A stretch of DNA of 64,000 nucleotides from assembly GCF_004010955.1 (NCBI RefSeq), contig NZ_CP025227.1, positions 2,356,001 through 2,420,000 on the forward strand, read 5' to 3'. Positions 17,721-25,901 of this stretch are shown in pieces. Numbering within the stretch: the stretch's first letter is position 1; every line of letters begins with the position of its first letter. This stretch comes from Actinomyces wuliandei (GTDB taxonomy: Bacteria > Actinomycetota > Actinomycetes > Actinomycetales > Actinomycetaceae). Below the pieces are notes generated by a model that did no database searches, had not been told where the DNA came from, and saw only the letters and a program-made list of their open reading frames with translations. Position numbers and translations under genes: made by a program.

Positions 17721-19972
17721 GGCACGACGCCACCCCGCAGCCCCCGGACGCCACCCCTCAGGTTGCCGCGCAGGCCAGCCCCCCAGCCGTCGCGCCGGTC
17801 TCGGTCCGGGCGGTGTCGGCGGGGCTGGACCGGCTGGCCGTCCACACGCTCACCCTGCCGTGCGGCAGGCAGGCCGTCCTGGAGGCGCCCGTCTACCGCA
17901 GCGTCCCCCGTGCCCGGCTGGACCTCATCAGGCACCGGGGCACGGCCTACGACCGCCTCTGCGGGGACACTATCCCCTCACCTGTGCCCACCGGCTACGC
18001 CGGAGCCGTCGAGGACGGCGTACCCACCCTGCTCTCGCAGCAGGCCAGCGGGCTGCCCCTGCCCCACGGCCCCGGCGGATGGGTCGTCGCCCACCACCAG
18101 GACGACGGGCACGTCACCGTACGCCTCCACGAGCACGACGAGCACCACGAGGACGCTGCCTCCGCCCCCACCACCTGGGGCACCAGCACCCGCTCGCTGC
18201 TGGGCCTGCGGAGCAACCCGGCACAGGAGACCCGCCTGTGGCGGCTGGGCGACCAGGTGGTCTGGCTGCGCCAGGAGCACAGCCCCTCCTCCTCTGCCCT
18301 CGTGAGGAGCCGCGACGACCGCGCCTGGCCGCAGGCGCTGGTGACCGAGCTCTTTGAGGCCGCCCTGTGCACCGTCATGGTCGGCCCCCGCCCCCTGCCC
18401 GGCCTGCCCAGGGGGGTCGTGGTGCTCCTGGAGGCGCAGGAGCCAAGCACCCAGGAACTGGAGCCAAGCGCCCAGGGGCCAGGAGCCCAGGAGACGGAGG
18501 CCCGGAAGGCACCGGGGACGCTGGTGCTGGGCCTGGCCCAGACGCCCCGGGAGCTGTCCGCCTTCCTCCACGAGGACCACGTCCCCCACCACCTGGTCAC
18601 CCCAGGCCCCGGTGGCACCTGGTCCCCCTCCCCGGTCGGGGACCTCCCCCGCAGCTCGGTGGCCCACCGTCTCCTGGACGGCCAGCCCACCGTGGTCTTC
18701 ACCGAGCGCCTAGAGACCGCCACCACCTCCTACCGCGTGAGCGACGGCAGCGTCCTGGCCTGCGTCGAGGCCCGGGTGGACCACTACACGGGCGTGCCCG
18801 GGCTCAGCAGCGCGTGGGTGGAGCACAGCGAGCCCCATCTGGTGCAGTGGGCCACCGGGTCGTGGACCGACGGCACACCCGTGACCCACCTCCAGGAGGA
18901 GGCCGACGGCGTGGTCACGGTCATGACCCAGGGGGGCCAGGGGCACCAGGAGGTCCCCCTGGCCCCCGGCGCCTGGCAGGTCAGCCCCGTCGTACGCGAC
19001 GACCCGCCCGTGCCCCCACCGCCCCCGGCCGCGCACCCAAGCGCTCCCGTCCTGTGGTGCCCCTCCGTGCAGGACCCGGTGGCCGGGCAGCCTGGGCTGG
19101 TCCTGGCACGGCGGGAGGACGGGCACATGGTCGAGGTGGTGACCGGTGACCCAGCGGGCACGCAGACGCCCCTGGTGTGGTTCGACGACTCCAGTGACCT
19201 CCCGGCGGCACCCGTGGACGGCCGGGACGTGCGCCACGGCGTCGACCTGGGCACCCTGCCCGTGGGCGACGCCGCCTGGTGCCACGCAGGGACGCGGCCG
19301 GTGGTGCGCGTGAGCATCGACTACCACCACCTGGCAGCCCTGGAGCCCGAGGGTCTCCTCTCCGAGCTGCACCAGGCGTGGCGGGCGGCAGTGAGGGCCA
19401 TCAGCGACATGCTCGGGGACAGCCCAGGCGGCGGGCACGTCACCCCCTTCCTGGGCGGGCACAGCTTTGGTGCGGCACTGGCGGCCGTCGCCGTGCTGCG
19501 CGGCCTGTGCTCACCGGCGGGTGCCCTTCTGCGCAGCGGCGCCTACGACCGCTACGCGACCCCGCACGGCTTTGAGCACGACCACCGCACGGCCGCCTCG
19601 CACCCCGGGCTCTACCGCGTCATGAGCGTGCTCCCCCGGGCGGGCGCGCACCGGGGCACCCCCTTCCTCATCAGCTGCGGCGGCAGCGACCAGAACTCCG
19701 CCACCACCCCGCAGCAGTCTCTGGCCCTCCACGAGAACCTCCTGGCCGCGCAGGCCGACACCACGCTGGCCGTCTTCCCCGAGGAGGGGCACGTCTTCTC
19801 CTCCCGGCAGGCACTCCTGGAGCGTCGACGCCTGGAGGAGGAGTGGATGCGCAGCCACCCTCCCCACGATCACCGCCCAGTCCACACAGCCCGGCCGGAC
19901 CCGACAAGCCCGGGCCAGGCGCACCAGCAGCAGGACGACCCACGACCCACAGAAAGGAAGTCACAGCCATGA
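17717..19972 (+). CDS. S9-like alpha/beta hydrolase (prolyl oligopeptidase type)
   Basis: A 751-aa protein. The last 250 residues are an alpha/beta-hydrolase domain with the nucleophile elbow GGHSFGAAL (Ser583), an acid near SCGGSDQN (Asp658) and the histidine of PEEGHVF (His692), in the order and spacing of S9 peptidases and their relatives. The 500 residues before it lack signal or membrane segments and contain repeated beta-rich stretches, compatible with the propeller of prolyl oligopeptidases. It overlaps the exporter by 4 bases (ATGA). In this operon it is one of two candidate leader-processing enzymes, here a cytoplasmic one. The Ala/Glu/Pro-rich stretch around 240-260 is a probable loop. 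Confidence 0.75.
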   Translation: MRHDATPQPPDATPQVAAQASPPAVAPVSVRAVSAGLDRLAVHTLTLPCGRQAVLEAPVYRSVPRARLDLIRHRGTAYDRLCGDTIPSPVPTGYAGAVEDGVPTLLSQQASGLPLPHGPGGWVVAHHQDDGHVTVRLHEHDEHHEDAASAPTTWGTSTRSLLGLRSNPAQETRLWRLGDQVVWLRQEHSPSSSALVRSRDDRAWPQALVTELFEAALCTVMVGPRPLPGLPRGVVVLLEAQEPSTQELEPSAQGPGAQETEARKAPGTLVLGLAQTPRELSAFLHEDHVPHHLVTPGPGGTWSPSPVGDLPRSSVAHRLLDGQPTVVFTERLETATTSYRVSDGSVLACVEARVDHYTGVPGLSSAWVEHSEPHLVQWATGSWTDGTPVTHLQEEADGVVTVMTQGGQGHQEVPLAPGAWQVSPVVRDDPPVPPPPPAAHPSAPVLWCPSVQDPVAGQPGLVLARREDGHMVEVVTGDPAGTQTPLVWFDDSSDLPAAPVDGRDVRHGVDLGTLPVGDAAWCHAGTRPVVRVSIDYHHLAALEPEGLLSELHQAWRAAVRAISDMLGDSPGGGHVTPFLGGHSFGAALAAVAVLRGLCSPAGALLRSGAYDRYATPHGFEHDHRTAASHPGLYRVMSVLPRAGAHRGTPFLISCGGSDQNSATTPQQSLALHENLLAAQADTTLAVFPEEGHVFSSRQALLERRRLEEEWMRSHPPHDHRPVHTARPDPTSPGQAHQQQDDPRPTERKSQP

Positions 19973-20349
19973 ACCACCGCACCCGCACGGACATCAGGCA
20001 GTCCGTCCGCACCGTCCTGTCCTCACGGCAGGAGGGCGGGATGAGGGGGTGGCTGCCCCGCACCGGCCAGCCCTCCCCCCGGCCCCGAGACCAGGTGGAG
20101 GCCGAGCTCCTGCAGCTGCGCCGCGCCCTGGCCAAGGAGGGCACCGAGCTGTCCGGCGACATTGAGAAGGACGCCGCGCTCGTGCTCGCCGCCCGCAGGC
20201 AGGGCCACCGGGTGGACCTCGTGATCGGCCGGGAGATCGCCCCGCCGGACCAGGACTGCCGGTACGTGTCCTGGGTGGAGCACAACGAGTCAGTCATCCT
20301 CACCGTGGCGCCGGTGCGCGAGCTCTACGAGGAGGTCGCCCGATGGTGA
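19969..20349 (+). CDS. Small unknown protein of the defensin operon
   Basis: A 126-aa protein that I cannot assign. It starts at ATG 19969 inside the previous stop (ATGA) after AAAGGAAG. The first 40 residues are basic and may be flexible. Residues 42-75 (QVEAELLQLRRALAKEG) look like an amphipathic helix. The C-terminal 50 residues are beta-like and end with VRELYEEVARW. There is no signal peptide. It overlaps the protease gene by seven bases, so the two are coupled. Confidence 0.65.
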   Translation: MNHRTRTDIRQSVRTVLSSRQEGGMRGWLPRTGQPSPRPRDQVEAELLQLRRALAKEGTELSGDIEKDAALVLAARRQGHRVDLVIGREIAPPDQDCRYVSWVEHNESVILTVAPVRELYEEVARW

Positions 20350-21842
20350 GCCCGGACCGCCCCCGCGCACAGACCCGACGCGGACGCGTGGTCCTGCGCG
20401 TCCCGGGACGTGCCATGCCAGCCCGACGGCCTGCCTGGCTCCCGGCGCTCCACCTGCCGGTGCGCTCCCTGGCCGCCGTGCTCGCGATCCTGACGGTCTG
20501 GACCGCCCCCGCCCTGGCCCTCCAGCCCCCGCCGGGCCAGAGTCCCGCCCAGCAGCACGCTAAGAGCCCTAGCAGCCCCGGCAGCCTCGATCCTCCTGGG
20601 GAGGACCCCCTGGCCGCCCAGCAGTGGTACCTGGACTGGCGCGAGGGCACGGTCTGGCAGGAGGACGGCGGGGGAGTCTCTGTAGGGGTGGTGGACAGCG
20701 GGGTCGATGCCACCCACCCTGAGATCGCCTCCTCCTACGACGCTGAGCGCAGCCGGTCTTTCCTCCCCTCCGACTGCACGCCGGGCAGCGAGTGCCCCGA
20801 CCTCGACCCGGCGCACGACCCCTACGGCCACGGCACCGAGATCGCCGGGCTCATCACCGCCGACGTGGACGGGCACGGCATCGTGGGTGCCGCCCCCGGT
20901 GCCAGCATCGTCAGCCTCAAGGCCGGTGACGCGACAGGCCGCTTCTACGCCGAGGCCGTCGCCCAGGCCCTCAGGTACGCGGCGGACACGGGCCTGGACG
21001 TCCTTGTCCTCAGCTTTACCACCGACCCCTGGTTCCGCTACTGCCCCGACGCCCCGGGTGACACCGACCAGGAGCGCCAGGAGCAGGCTCAGGACCTGGC
21101 CACCATCACCTCCGCCCTGGAGTACGCGGCCCAGCACGGTGTCATCATGGTGGCTGCCGCCGGCAACGAGTCCTTCGACCTCGACCAGGGGACCACCGAC
21201 TCCTCCTCGACCGGATGGTCCGGTCAGGGCGAGCGCCCGGTCACCGACCAGTGCGTGACCATGCCCGCCCAGTCCGACCACGTCCTCACCGTCGGCGCTC
21301 TCGACCCGGCGGGAGCCCGGACCTCCTACTCCAACGTGGGCAGCGCGGTTGACGTCGCCGCGCCCGGCGGCACACCCGTCTGGTACGACGACACCGACAC
21401 ACCGCACGGGCTGGAGTCCGCGATCCTCACTACCGCGCCCACAGATGCCGTCCGCAGCGGGGGCACCGACGAGCAGGGGGTCTCACTGCTGCCCGACGTG
21501 GTCTCTGACTGCGGGGAGAGGGGCGCCCAGCAGTGCCGCTACTACTGGTACCGCAGCGGGACCTCCTTTGCCACCCCGCTGGCTGCCGCTGCGGTGGCCG
21601 TCCTCCTGTCCCAGGGCGTCCCCGCCCCGCAGGCGCCAGGTCTTCTCCTCGACCTGGCCGTACCCGCAGCCTGCCCGGCCCCGGCCGACCAGGACGACCT
21701 GCCCTGCCGGGTGAGCCCGGACCACCCCGGACCGACCACCACCTGGTACGGCCGGGGCAGGCTGCGGCTCCCGGCCGTACCGCCAGTGAGCACGGGCGAC
21801 CAGGACGACGCGGACCAGACAGGTCAGCCACGTCAGCACTGA
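20343..21842 (+). CDS. Secreted S8 (subtilisin-like) serine protease
   Basis: A 499-aa protease with a long basic N-terminus and a hydrophobic signal segment at about 43-60 (ending APALA). The catalytic triad is intact: Asp118 in VGVVDSGVD, His163 in YGHGTEIAGL and Ser408 in SGTSFATPLAA, with the oxyanion Asn275 in AAAGNES. The overall build resembles mycosins, but there is no C-terminal membrane anchor. Four cysteines in the catalytic domain may form disulfides. It ends the defensin operon and is the better candidate for removing the shared leader outside the membrane after export. I recall an S8 protease in the actifensin locus as well; this should be checked. Confidence 0.85.
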   Translation: MVSPDRPRAQTRRGRVVLRVPGRAMPARRPAWLPALHLPVRSLAAVLAILTVWTAPALALQPPPGQSPAQQHAKSPSSPGSLDPPGEDPLAAQQWYLDWREGTVWQEDGGGVSVGVVDSGVDATHPEIASSYDAERSRSFLPSDCTPGSECPDLDPAHDPYGHGTEIAGLITADVDGHGIVGAAPGASIVSLKAGDATGRFYAEAVAQALRYAADTGLDVLVLSFTTDPWFRYCPDAPGDTDQERQEQAQDLATITSALEYAAQHGVIMVAAAGNESFDLDQGTTDSSSTGWSGQGERPVTDQCVTMPAQSDHVLTVGALDPAGARTSYSNVGSAVDVAAPGGTPVWYDDTDTPHGLESAILTTAPTDAVRSGGTDEQGVSLLPDVVSDCGERGAQQCRYYWYRSGTSFATPLAAAAVAVLLSQGVPAPQAPGLLLDLAVPAACPAPADQDDLPCRVSPDHPGPTTTWYGRGRLRLPAVPPVSTGDQDDADQTGQPRQH

Positions 21843-21928
21843 GGCGGGTAGCTCAAAGAATGGAGAGGCAGGAGACGGCCAGCTGGCGGGTCAGGAGGCT
21901 GTGTCGAGGGGTTTTAGCCAGTCGCCTC

Positions 21929-22618
21929 TCAGCCACCCGACCCGCCAGCCTCCTCCTGGTGGACGGCCACCACCAGCTTGAGGCGCGAGGTCACCCCGTA
22001 CTTCCTCATGAGGCTGGAGACGTGGGTCTTGACCGTGGAGTCCGCGACAACGAGCCTGTCGGCAATCTCCGCGTTGGAGTAGCCCTCGCACAGCAGCGTG
22101 AGCACCTCACGCTCTGCACCCGTGAGATCCGGGCGGGCGCTCACCCGGGCCTCCCGCAGGTAGCCCTGGGAGATCAGCCGGGAGGTGGCACGGGGTGAGA
22201 TCGTGGTACCCCCGGTGCTGGCGGCACGCACGGCCTGCACAACCTCTTCCGGATCGGCGTCCTTGAGGAGGAACCCGCTGGCCTGCTGGGACAGGGCCTC
22301 CAGCATGGCGGAGTCGTCGTCGAAGGAGGTCAGCATGAGAACCGCCGTGTCCGGATACCTCGCCTTGACGCGTGCCAGCAGCTCCAGGCCGTCTACGGGG
22401 AGCATGCGGATATCGGTGATGAGGACGTCCACCGGCATGCGGCTCATGAAGGCCAGGGCGTCTCTGGCCGTGGTGAAGGTGCTGAGGACCTCGATCCCCT
22501 CTGCGACTGAGAGGTAGGATCGTATGGCACCCAGCACAAACTGGTCATCATCGACCGCGACAACCCGGATCGTCTTGCCGGAGGCGCCGACAGGGGGTGG
22601 AGAACCGGTCACAGGCAT
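21929..22618 (-). CDS. NarL/LuxR-family response regulator
   Basis: A 229-aa two-component regulator. The receiver domain (about 17-135) has the acidic pair Asp23/Asp24, the phospho-acceptor Asp69 in VDVLITDIRM, and Lys in FLLKDADPEEV. The LuxR helix-turn-helix (about 155-220) reads LTGAEREVLTLLCEGYSNAE and then VKTHVSSLMRKYG. It is divergent from the kinase gene, with 46 bases between starts, and convergent with the protease gene. It probably controls the defensin island in response to the partner kinase. Confidence 0.92.
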   Translation of the reverse strand: MPVTGSPPPVGASGKTIRVVAVDDDQFVLGAIRSYLSVAEGIEVLSTFTTARDALAFMSRMPVDVLITDIRMLPVDGLELLARVKARYPDTAVLMLTSFDDDSAMLEALSQQASGFLLKDADPEEVVQAVRAASTGGTTISPRATSRLISQGYLREARVSARPDLTGAEREVLTLLCEGYSNAEIADRLVVADSTVKTHVSSLMRKYGVTSRLKLVVAVHQEEAGGSGG

Positions 22619-22664
22619 GCGACAATGCTAACGCATCTCCATCGTTATCTCCGGCCCCTCGGAC

Positions 22665-23918
22665 GTGATCGCAGTGCTTACCGTATGGTCCCATATCTTT
22701 TCTCGGATTCCTCCAAGAGCCACAGCGCTGGCCAGGCCCAGCCTCTTCGACACCTGGCAGCCCACCGCCCGCACCCACCTGCTGCACGCAGGCGTCACGG
22801 TCTTCCTGGTCCTGGTCGACACAGCCTTTTCTGTGACCCCCCTCACGACCATCAGGCTGGGGGTCACCATCCTCAACGCCTCCTGCCTCCCTCTGGCGTC
22901 TCGCATCCCTCTCGCGGGCTCCGTAGCGAGCCTGGCCGTCACAACCGCCGCCCTGGTAGTGCCAGACGAGATTGGTGTTTTTGGAGTCGCCGTGTGCTGG
23001 GCTCCGCTGACGCTGCTGATGTCCCGGGGCTACCACCCCGGCATCATCTGGTCAATGGCCACCATCCACCTGCTCAGTATCACTTTCCTGAGCCACTTCA
23101 CCCAAACCCCGATCATGCTTGCCATCAGCGGGATTCCCTGCACGGCGCTGGGGCTCACGCTGCGCCACCAGCGTCACAAGAGCGACGAGGCCGCCCGGCA
23201 CCGCCGGGAACGTCGGGGCCTCCGGCAGCGCCTGCTGGTCTCTGAGCTCCATGACACCGTGGTGCGTAACCTCACCCACGCCGTCATGCAGGCCGAGCAG
23301 GCTAAGATCACCCGCCCCGAGGACCCGGAGCTCACCCGCACCCTCGACTCCGTCATCGGCCCGGTACGCAGCGCCACAGGCCAGCTGCGTTACCTCCTCA
23401 GGGCCATGTCGTCCGCCTCCGGCGACGAGGCCCTGCTGCTGTCCACCATCCCACCCCGCCCTCTGGAGGAGACCCTGGCCCAGGCTGAGCAGATCCTCCA
23501 CCAGAAAGACACCACCTTGGAGGTCACCGGCCTGGAGGCTCTTGACACCGCCGCGATCGGCCCCGGCATGCGCCAGCAGGTCACCCGCGTCCTCGCTGAG
23601 CTTATCGAGAACGCCGTCAAGTACGCCAGCGTGCACGGACGCGTCATCCTCCTGCTGGAGACCGACGGCAGCACCCTGGAGTGCATGTGCACCAACACCC
23701 ACGGTCCCACCCACCATCAGCCCCCGCGCAGACAGGCAGGACACCGGCACCAGGCAGAGGCAGAACAAGAGACACAGCAGGAACAGGTGGTCTCCTCGGG
23801 CCTGGGCCTGGACACCGCGCGCCGCCGCATCGAGTCGCTGGGTGGGGCGCTGACCACCACCCACACCCCGCGCCGGTGGACCACCACTTTCAGCATCCCC
23901 CTCGCACCCGCGATCTAG
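22665..23918 (+). CDS. NarL-type sensor histidine kinase
   Basis: A 417-aa membrane kinase. Several helices fill residues 38-165. The HisKA_3 dimerisation segment has the phospho-acceptor His196 in SELHDTVVRNLTHA. The ATPase follows with the N box VLAELIENAVKYA and the G box SSGLGLDTARRRIESLGG. The start is GTG at 22665; no better start is visible and the 46-base gap to the divergent regulator gene must contain both start regions. No large extracytoplasmic domain is present, so the signal is probably sensed in or at the membrane, as for small peptides. Confidence 0.88.
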   Translation: MIAVLTVWSHIFSRIPPRATALARPSLFDTWQPTARTHLLHAGVTVFLVLVDTAFSVTPLTTIRLGVTILNASCLPLASRIPLAGSVASLAVTTAALVVPDEIGVFGVAVCWAPLTLLMSRGYHPGIIWSMATIHLLSITFLSHFTQTPIMLAISGIPCTALGLTLRHQRHKSDEAARHRRERRGLRQRLLVSELHDTVVRNLTHAVMQAEQAKITRPEDPELTRTLDSVIGPVRSATGQLRYLLRAMSSASGDEALLLSTIPPRPLEETLAQAEQILHQKDTTLEVTGLEALDTAAIGPGMRQQVTRVLAELIENAVKYASVHGRVILLLETDGSTLECMCTNTHGPTHHQPPRRQAGHRHQAEAEQETQQEQVVSSGLGLDTARRRIESLGGALTTTHTPRRWTTTFSIPLAPAI

Positions 23919-24091
23919 AGCCCGCGCCGGCCAGCAGACAGTCCCGGGCGCAGCCGCCGGCAGCCGCCGTGGTCCTTTAGGACGAGGCGAGCGGAAACTC
24001 CCAACCTTCCGCCAGCTGGCTGCCCGTCAGGATCCCGGAAGGATACAGGTATCAGCCCACCCACTACCGACACGCACTGAAGGTGATCTCC

Positions 24092-24331
24092 ATGTCCGTC
24101 CGCACTGCTCTCCCCACCGTTCTGGCCTCCCTCCTCATTGGCAGCACGGCCGTCCTCCCCACGACCGCCGTGGCGGCCTCCCCCGATACGGGGCACCAGG
24201 CCAGCGGCGGCTACGTCGCCAGAACCGCCAGTCTGCGCACCGAGCCCGCCAAAGCAGACACAACGGACGTGACAGTCACCAACGTCAAGTACACAGGAGA
24301 CTGTTACCCTGTACTCAGAATCTGCCTCTGA
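24092..24331 (+). CDS. Small secreted peptide with C-terminal cysteine pair
   Basis: A 79-aa protein from ATG 24092, preceded by AAGGTG at the right distance (GTG at 24083 is a less likely start). A typical Sec signal peptide occupies about residues 1-30, ending TTAVAA. The mature part of about 50 residues is hydrophilic until its tail, where GDCYPVLRICL gives two cysteines six residues apart, two from the end. No family recognised. It lies right after the sensor kinase. A secreted signalling peptide or a small bacteriocin are the two ideas worth considering. Confidence 0.6.
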   Translation: MSVRTALPTVLASLLIGSTAVLPTTAVAASPDTGHQASGGYVARTASLRTEPAKADTTDVTVTNVKYTGDCYPVLRICL

Positions 24332-24371
24332 CCTTCACGACCCCGCACCCCGCCCTGCTTACGACCGCCGC

Positions 24372-25064
24372 TCAGTGCCGCCTACCCAGGATGAGGCTCA
24401 TGGCCTCGCTCCGGGTGGCGGCACTGCGCATGCTGCCACGCACGGCGCTGGTGACCGTGCTGGAGCCCGGCTTGCGCACGCCCCGCATGGACATGCACAG
24501 GTGCTCCGCCTCGACCACCACAAGCACGCCCTGGCAGCCCAGCCGCTCCACGAGGGCGTCAGCCACCTGGGAGGTGAGCCGCTCCTGGACCTGGGGGCGG
24601 CGTGCGTAGCCGTCCACCAGGCGGGCCACCTTGGACAGCCCGGTCACGCGACCGTCCCGGTCAGGGATGTAGGCCACGTGGGCCACCCCGTGGAAGGGCA
24701 GCAGGTGGTGCTCGCACACCGAGTACATGGGGATGTCGCGCACCAGGACCATCTCCTGGTGGTCGGCGTCGAAGACCGTCTCCACGTGCCGGGCCGGGTC
24801 CTGGCCCAGGCCAGAGAACATCTCCGCGTAGGCGCGGGCCAGCCGCTCCGGTGTGCCACGCAGGCCGTCACGGTCGGGGTCCTCGCCGATAGCGACCAGG
24901 AGGTCGCGCACGGCCCGCATGACGCCCTGTGCGTCATAGGCGCCCGCAGGCTCCACGCCCTCCCTGGTCGCTGCGGCGCGCCCAGGAACCCGCACAGGTG
25001 GCGCCTCCCTCCGCCTGGCGTCCTGCCCAGGATCCTGGCTGCTAGGCCACTCACGCTCACTCAC
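24372..25064 (-). CDS. folE: GTP cyclohydrolase I
   Basis: FolE (230 aa from the GTG at 25064) makes 7,8-dihydroneopterin triphosphate, the first step of folate synthesis. Clear motifs: [16 protein letters not shown] with the zinc-binding Cys and His, [20 protein letters not shown], and [16 protein letters not shown] with the second zinc-binding Cys. GTG 25064 is preceded by GGGGGAGG; a GTG at 25112 would add 16 residues without a clear ribosome site. The 40 residues before the catalytic domain are poorly conserved. It lies on the same strand as ftsH and folP and keeps its place between them, although each neighbour is now far away. Confidence 0.95.
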   Translation of the reverse strand: MSEREWPSSQDPGQDARRREAPPVRVPGRAAATREGVEPAGAYDAQGVMRAVRDLLVAIGEDPDRDGLRGTPERLARAYAEMFSGLGQDPARHVETVFDADHQEMVLVRDIPMYSVCEHHLLPFHGVAHVAYIPDRDGRVTGLSKVARLVDGYARRPQVQERLTSQVADALVERLGCQGVLVVVEAEHLCMSMRGVRKPGSSTVTSAVRGSMRSAATRSEAMSLILGRRH

Positions 25065-25901
25065 GGACCCGGTACCTCCCCCGGTCTGGTAGTCGTCCCT
25101 GGCCCCCACCACCCTGTGGCTGCGGGCCGCCAGCAGGTCACCTCACCGGGGCACCCACCAGCCCGCAGACACTAGCCGACGCCACCTGTGCCACCTTCGC
25201 GCCGCGCCCGTACCAGACCCGCACTGGGATGCCGCCCCGGAGGCAGCGGACGTCCACGCCCGCAGCCATCCTGCACGCTCAGCCTGCTCCGTGCCTATAC
25301 AGATCGTTGGAATCTCGCCGATCTAACAACACGATGACAAGGACCGCACGCCTCCCATGTGCAACGCGAGCCTTGATGCACACGGGAGCCGCGTACCCCA
25401 GTCACGCTCCCGCCCAGAACCCTGCTATTACGCCGTTTCTACCTCGTGCGCAACAAGGTGGGCGTGCAAGAGCGCGCAGCTAGCACCAGCAGGCCCGCAG
25501 AGGCCGCAGCAGAAAGCATGCAAAACAACCCGAGCAACCTGCGGGAGACGCACGACGTCCCTGGCGCGACCCCGCCCACCGCCTAGAACCTACCCGTCGG
25601 CGGGCAAAGGGCCTTCAGCCCTGGCACGACCCGCGCCCACCCACCTCGCACGGCCCCGCCTAGACGGAGCCGCCCACGACAACCGTCCCAGGCGAGCAGA
25701 GCACTTTCACCCCGTCACAGGACCCCACCACAAGACGCAGAGGGGACCACCTTGGCTGACGGCCCATCGACCGCCTACCAGACCCCCACTGTGAGGAGCC
25801 GAGGCCGGTACCACGTCGTCGCAGGACGGCAGGGGGACACAGCAAGTGCTCCGCGCCCTGCACCGAGACAGGTGCCGGGGCAGCCCCGTGCGTGTCCCGT
25901 C
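25065..25901. other. Gene-poor interval between folE and the CARF-HEPN gene
   Basis: About 840 bp with no gene that I can support: no strong ribosome site followed by a frame with local codon bias, no array of direct repeats and no tRNA. A short AT-richer patch (25300-25340) lies upstream of folE and may hold its promoter. The interval marks the junction between the folate backbone and the CRISPR cargo. Confidence 0.5.

Noticed and set aside
21882..21949. An 11-bp inverted repeat (GCTGGCGGGTC arms) between the S8 protease and the response regulator
   Set aside because: One arm lies inside the regulator coding sequence and the loop is 46 bases, so it is a doubtful terminator.
25065..25901. 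A possible CRISPR array next to the type III genes
   Set aside because: No direct repeats of 25-40 bases at regular spacing could be found by reading; the same holds for 28413-28789 and 39496-39869.
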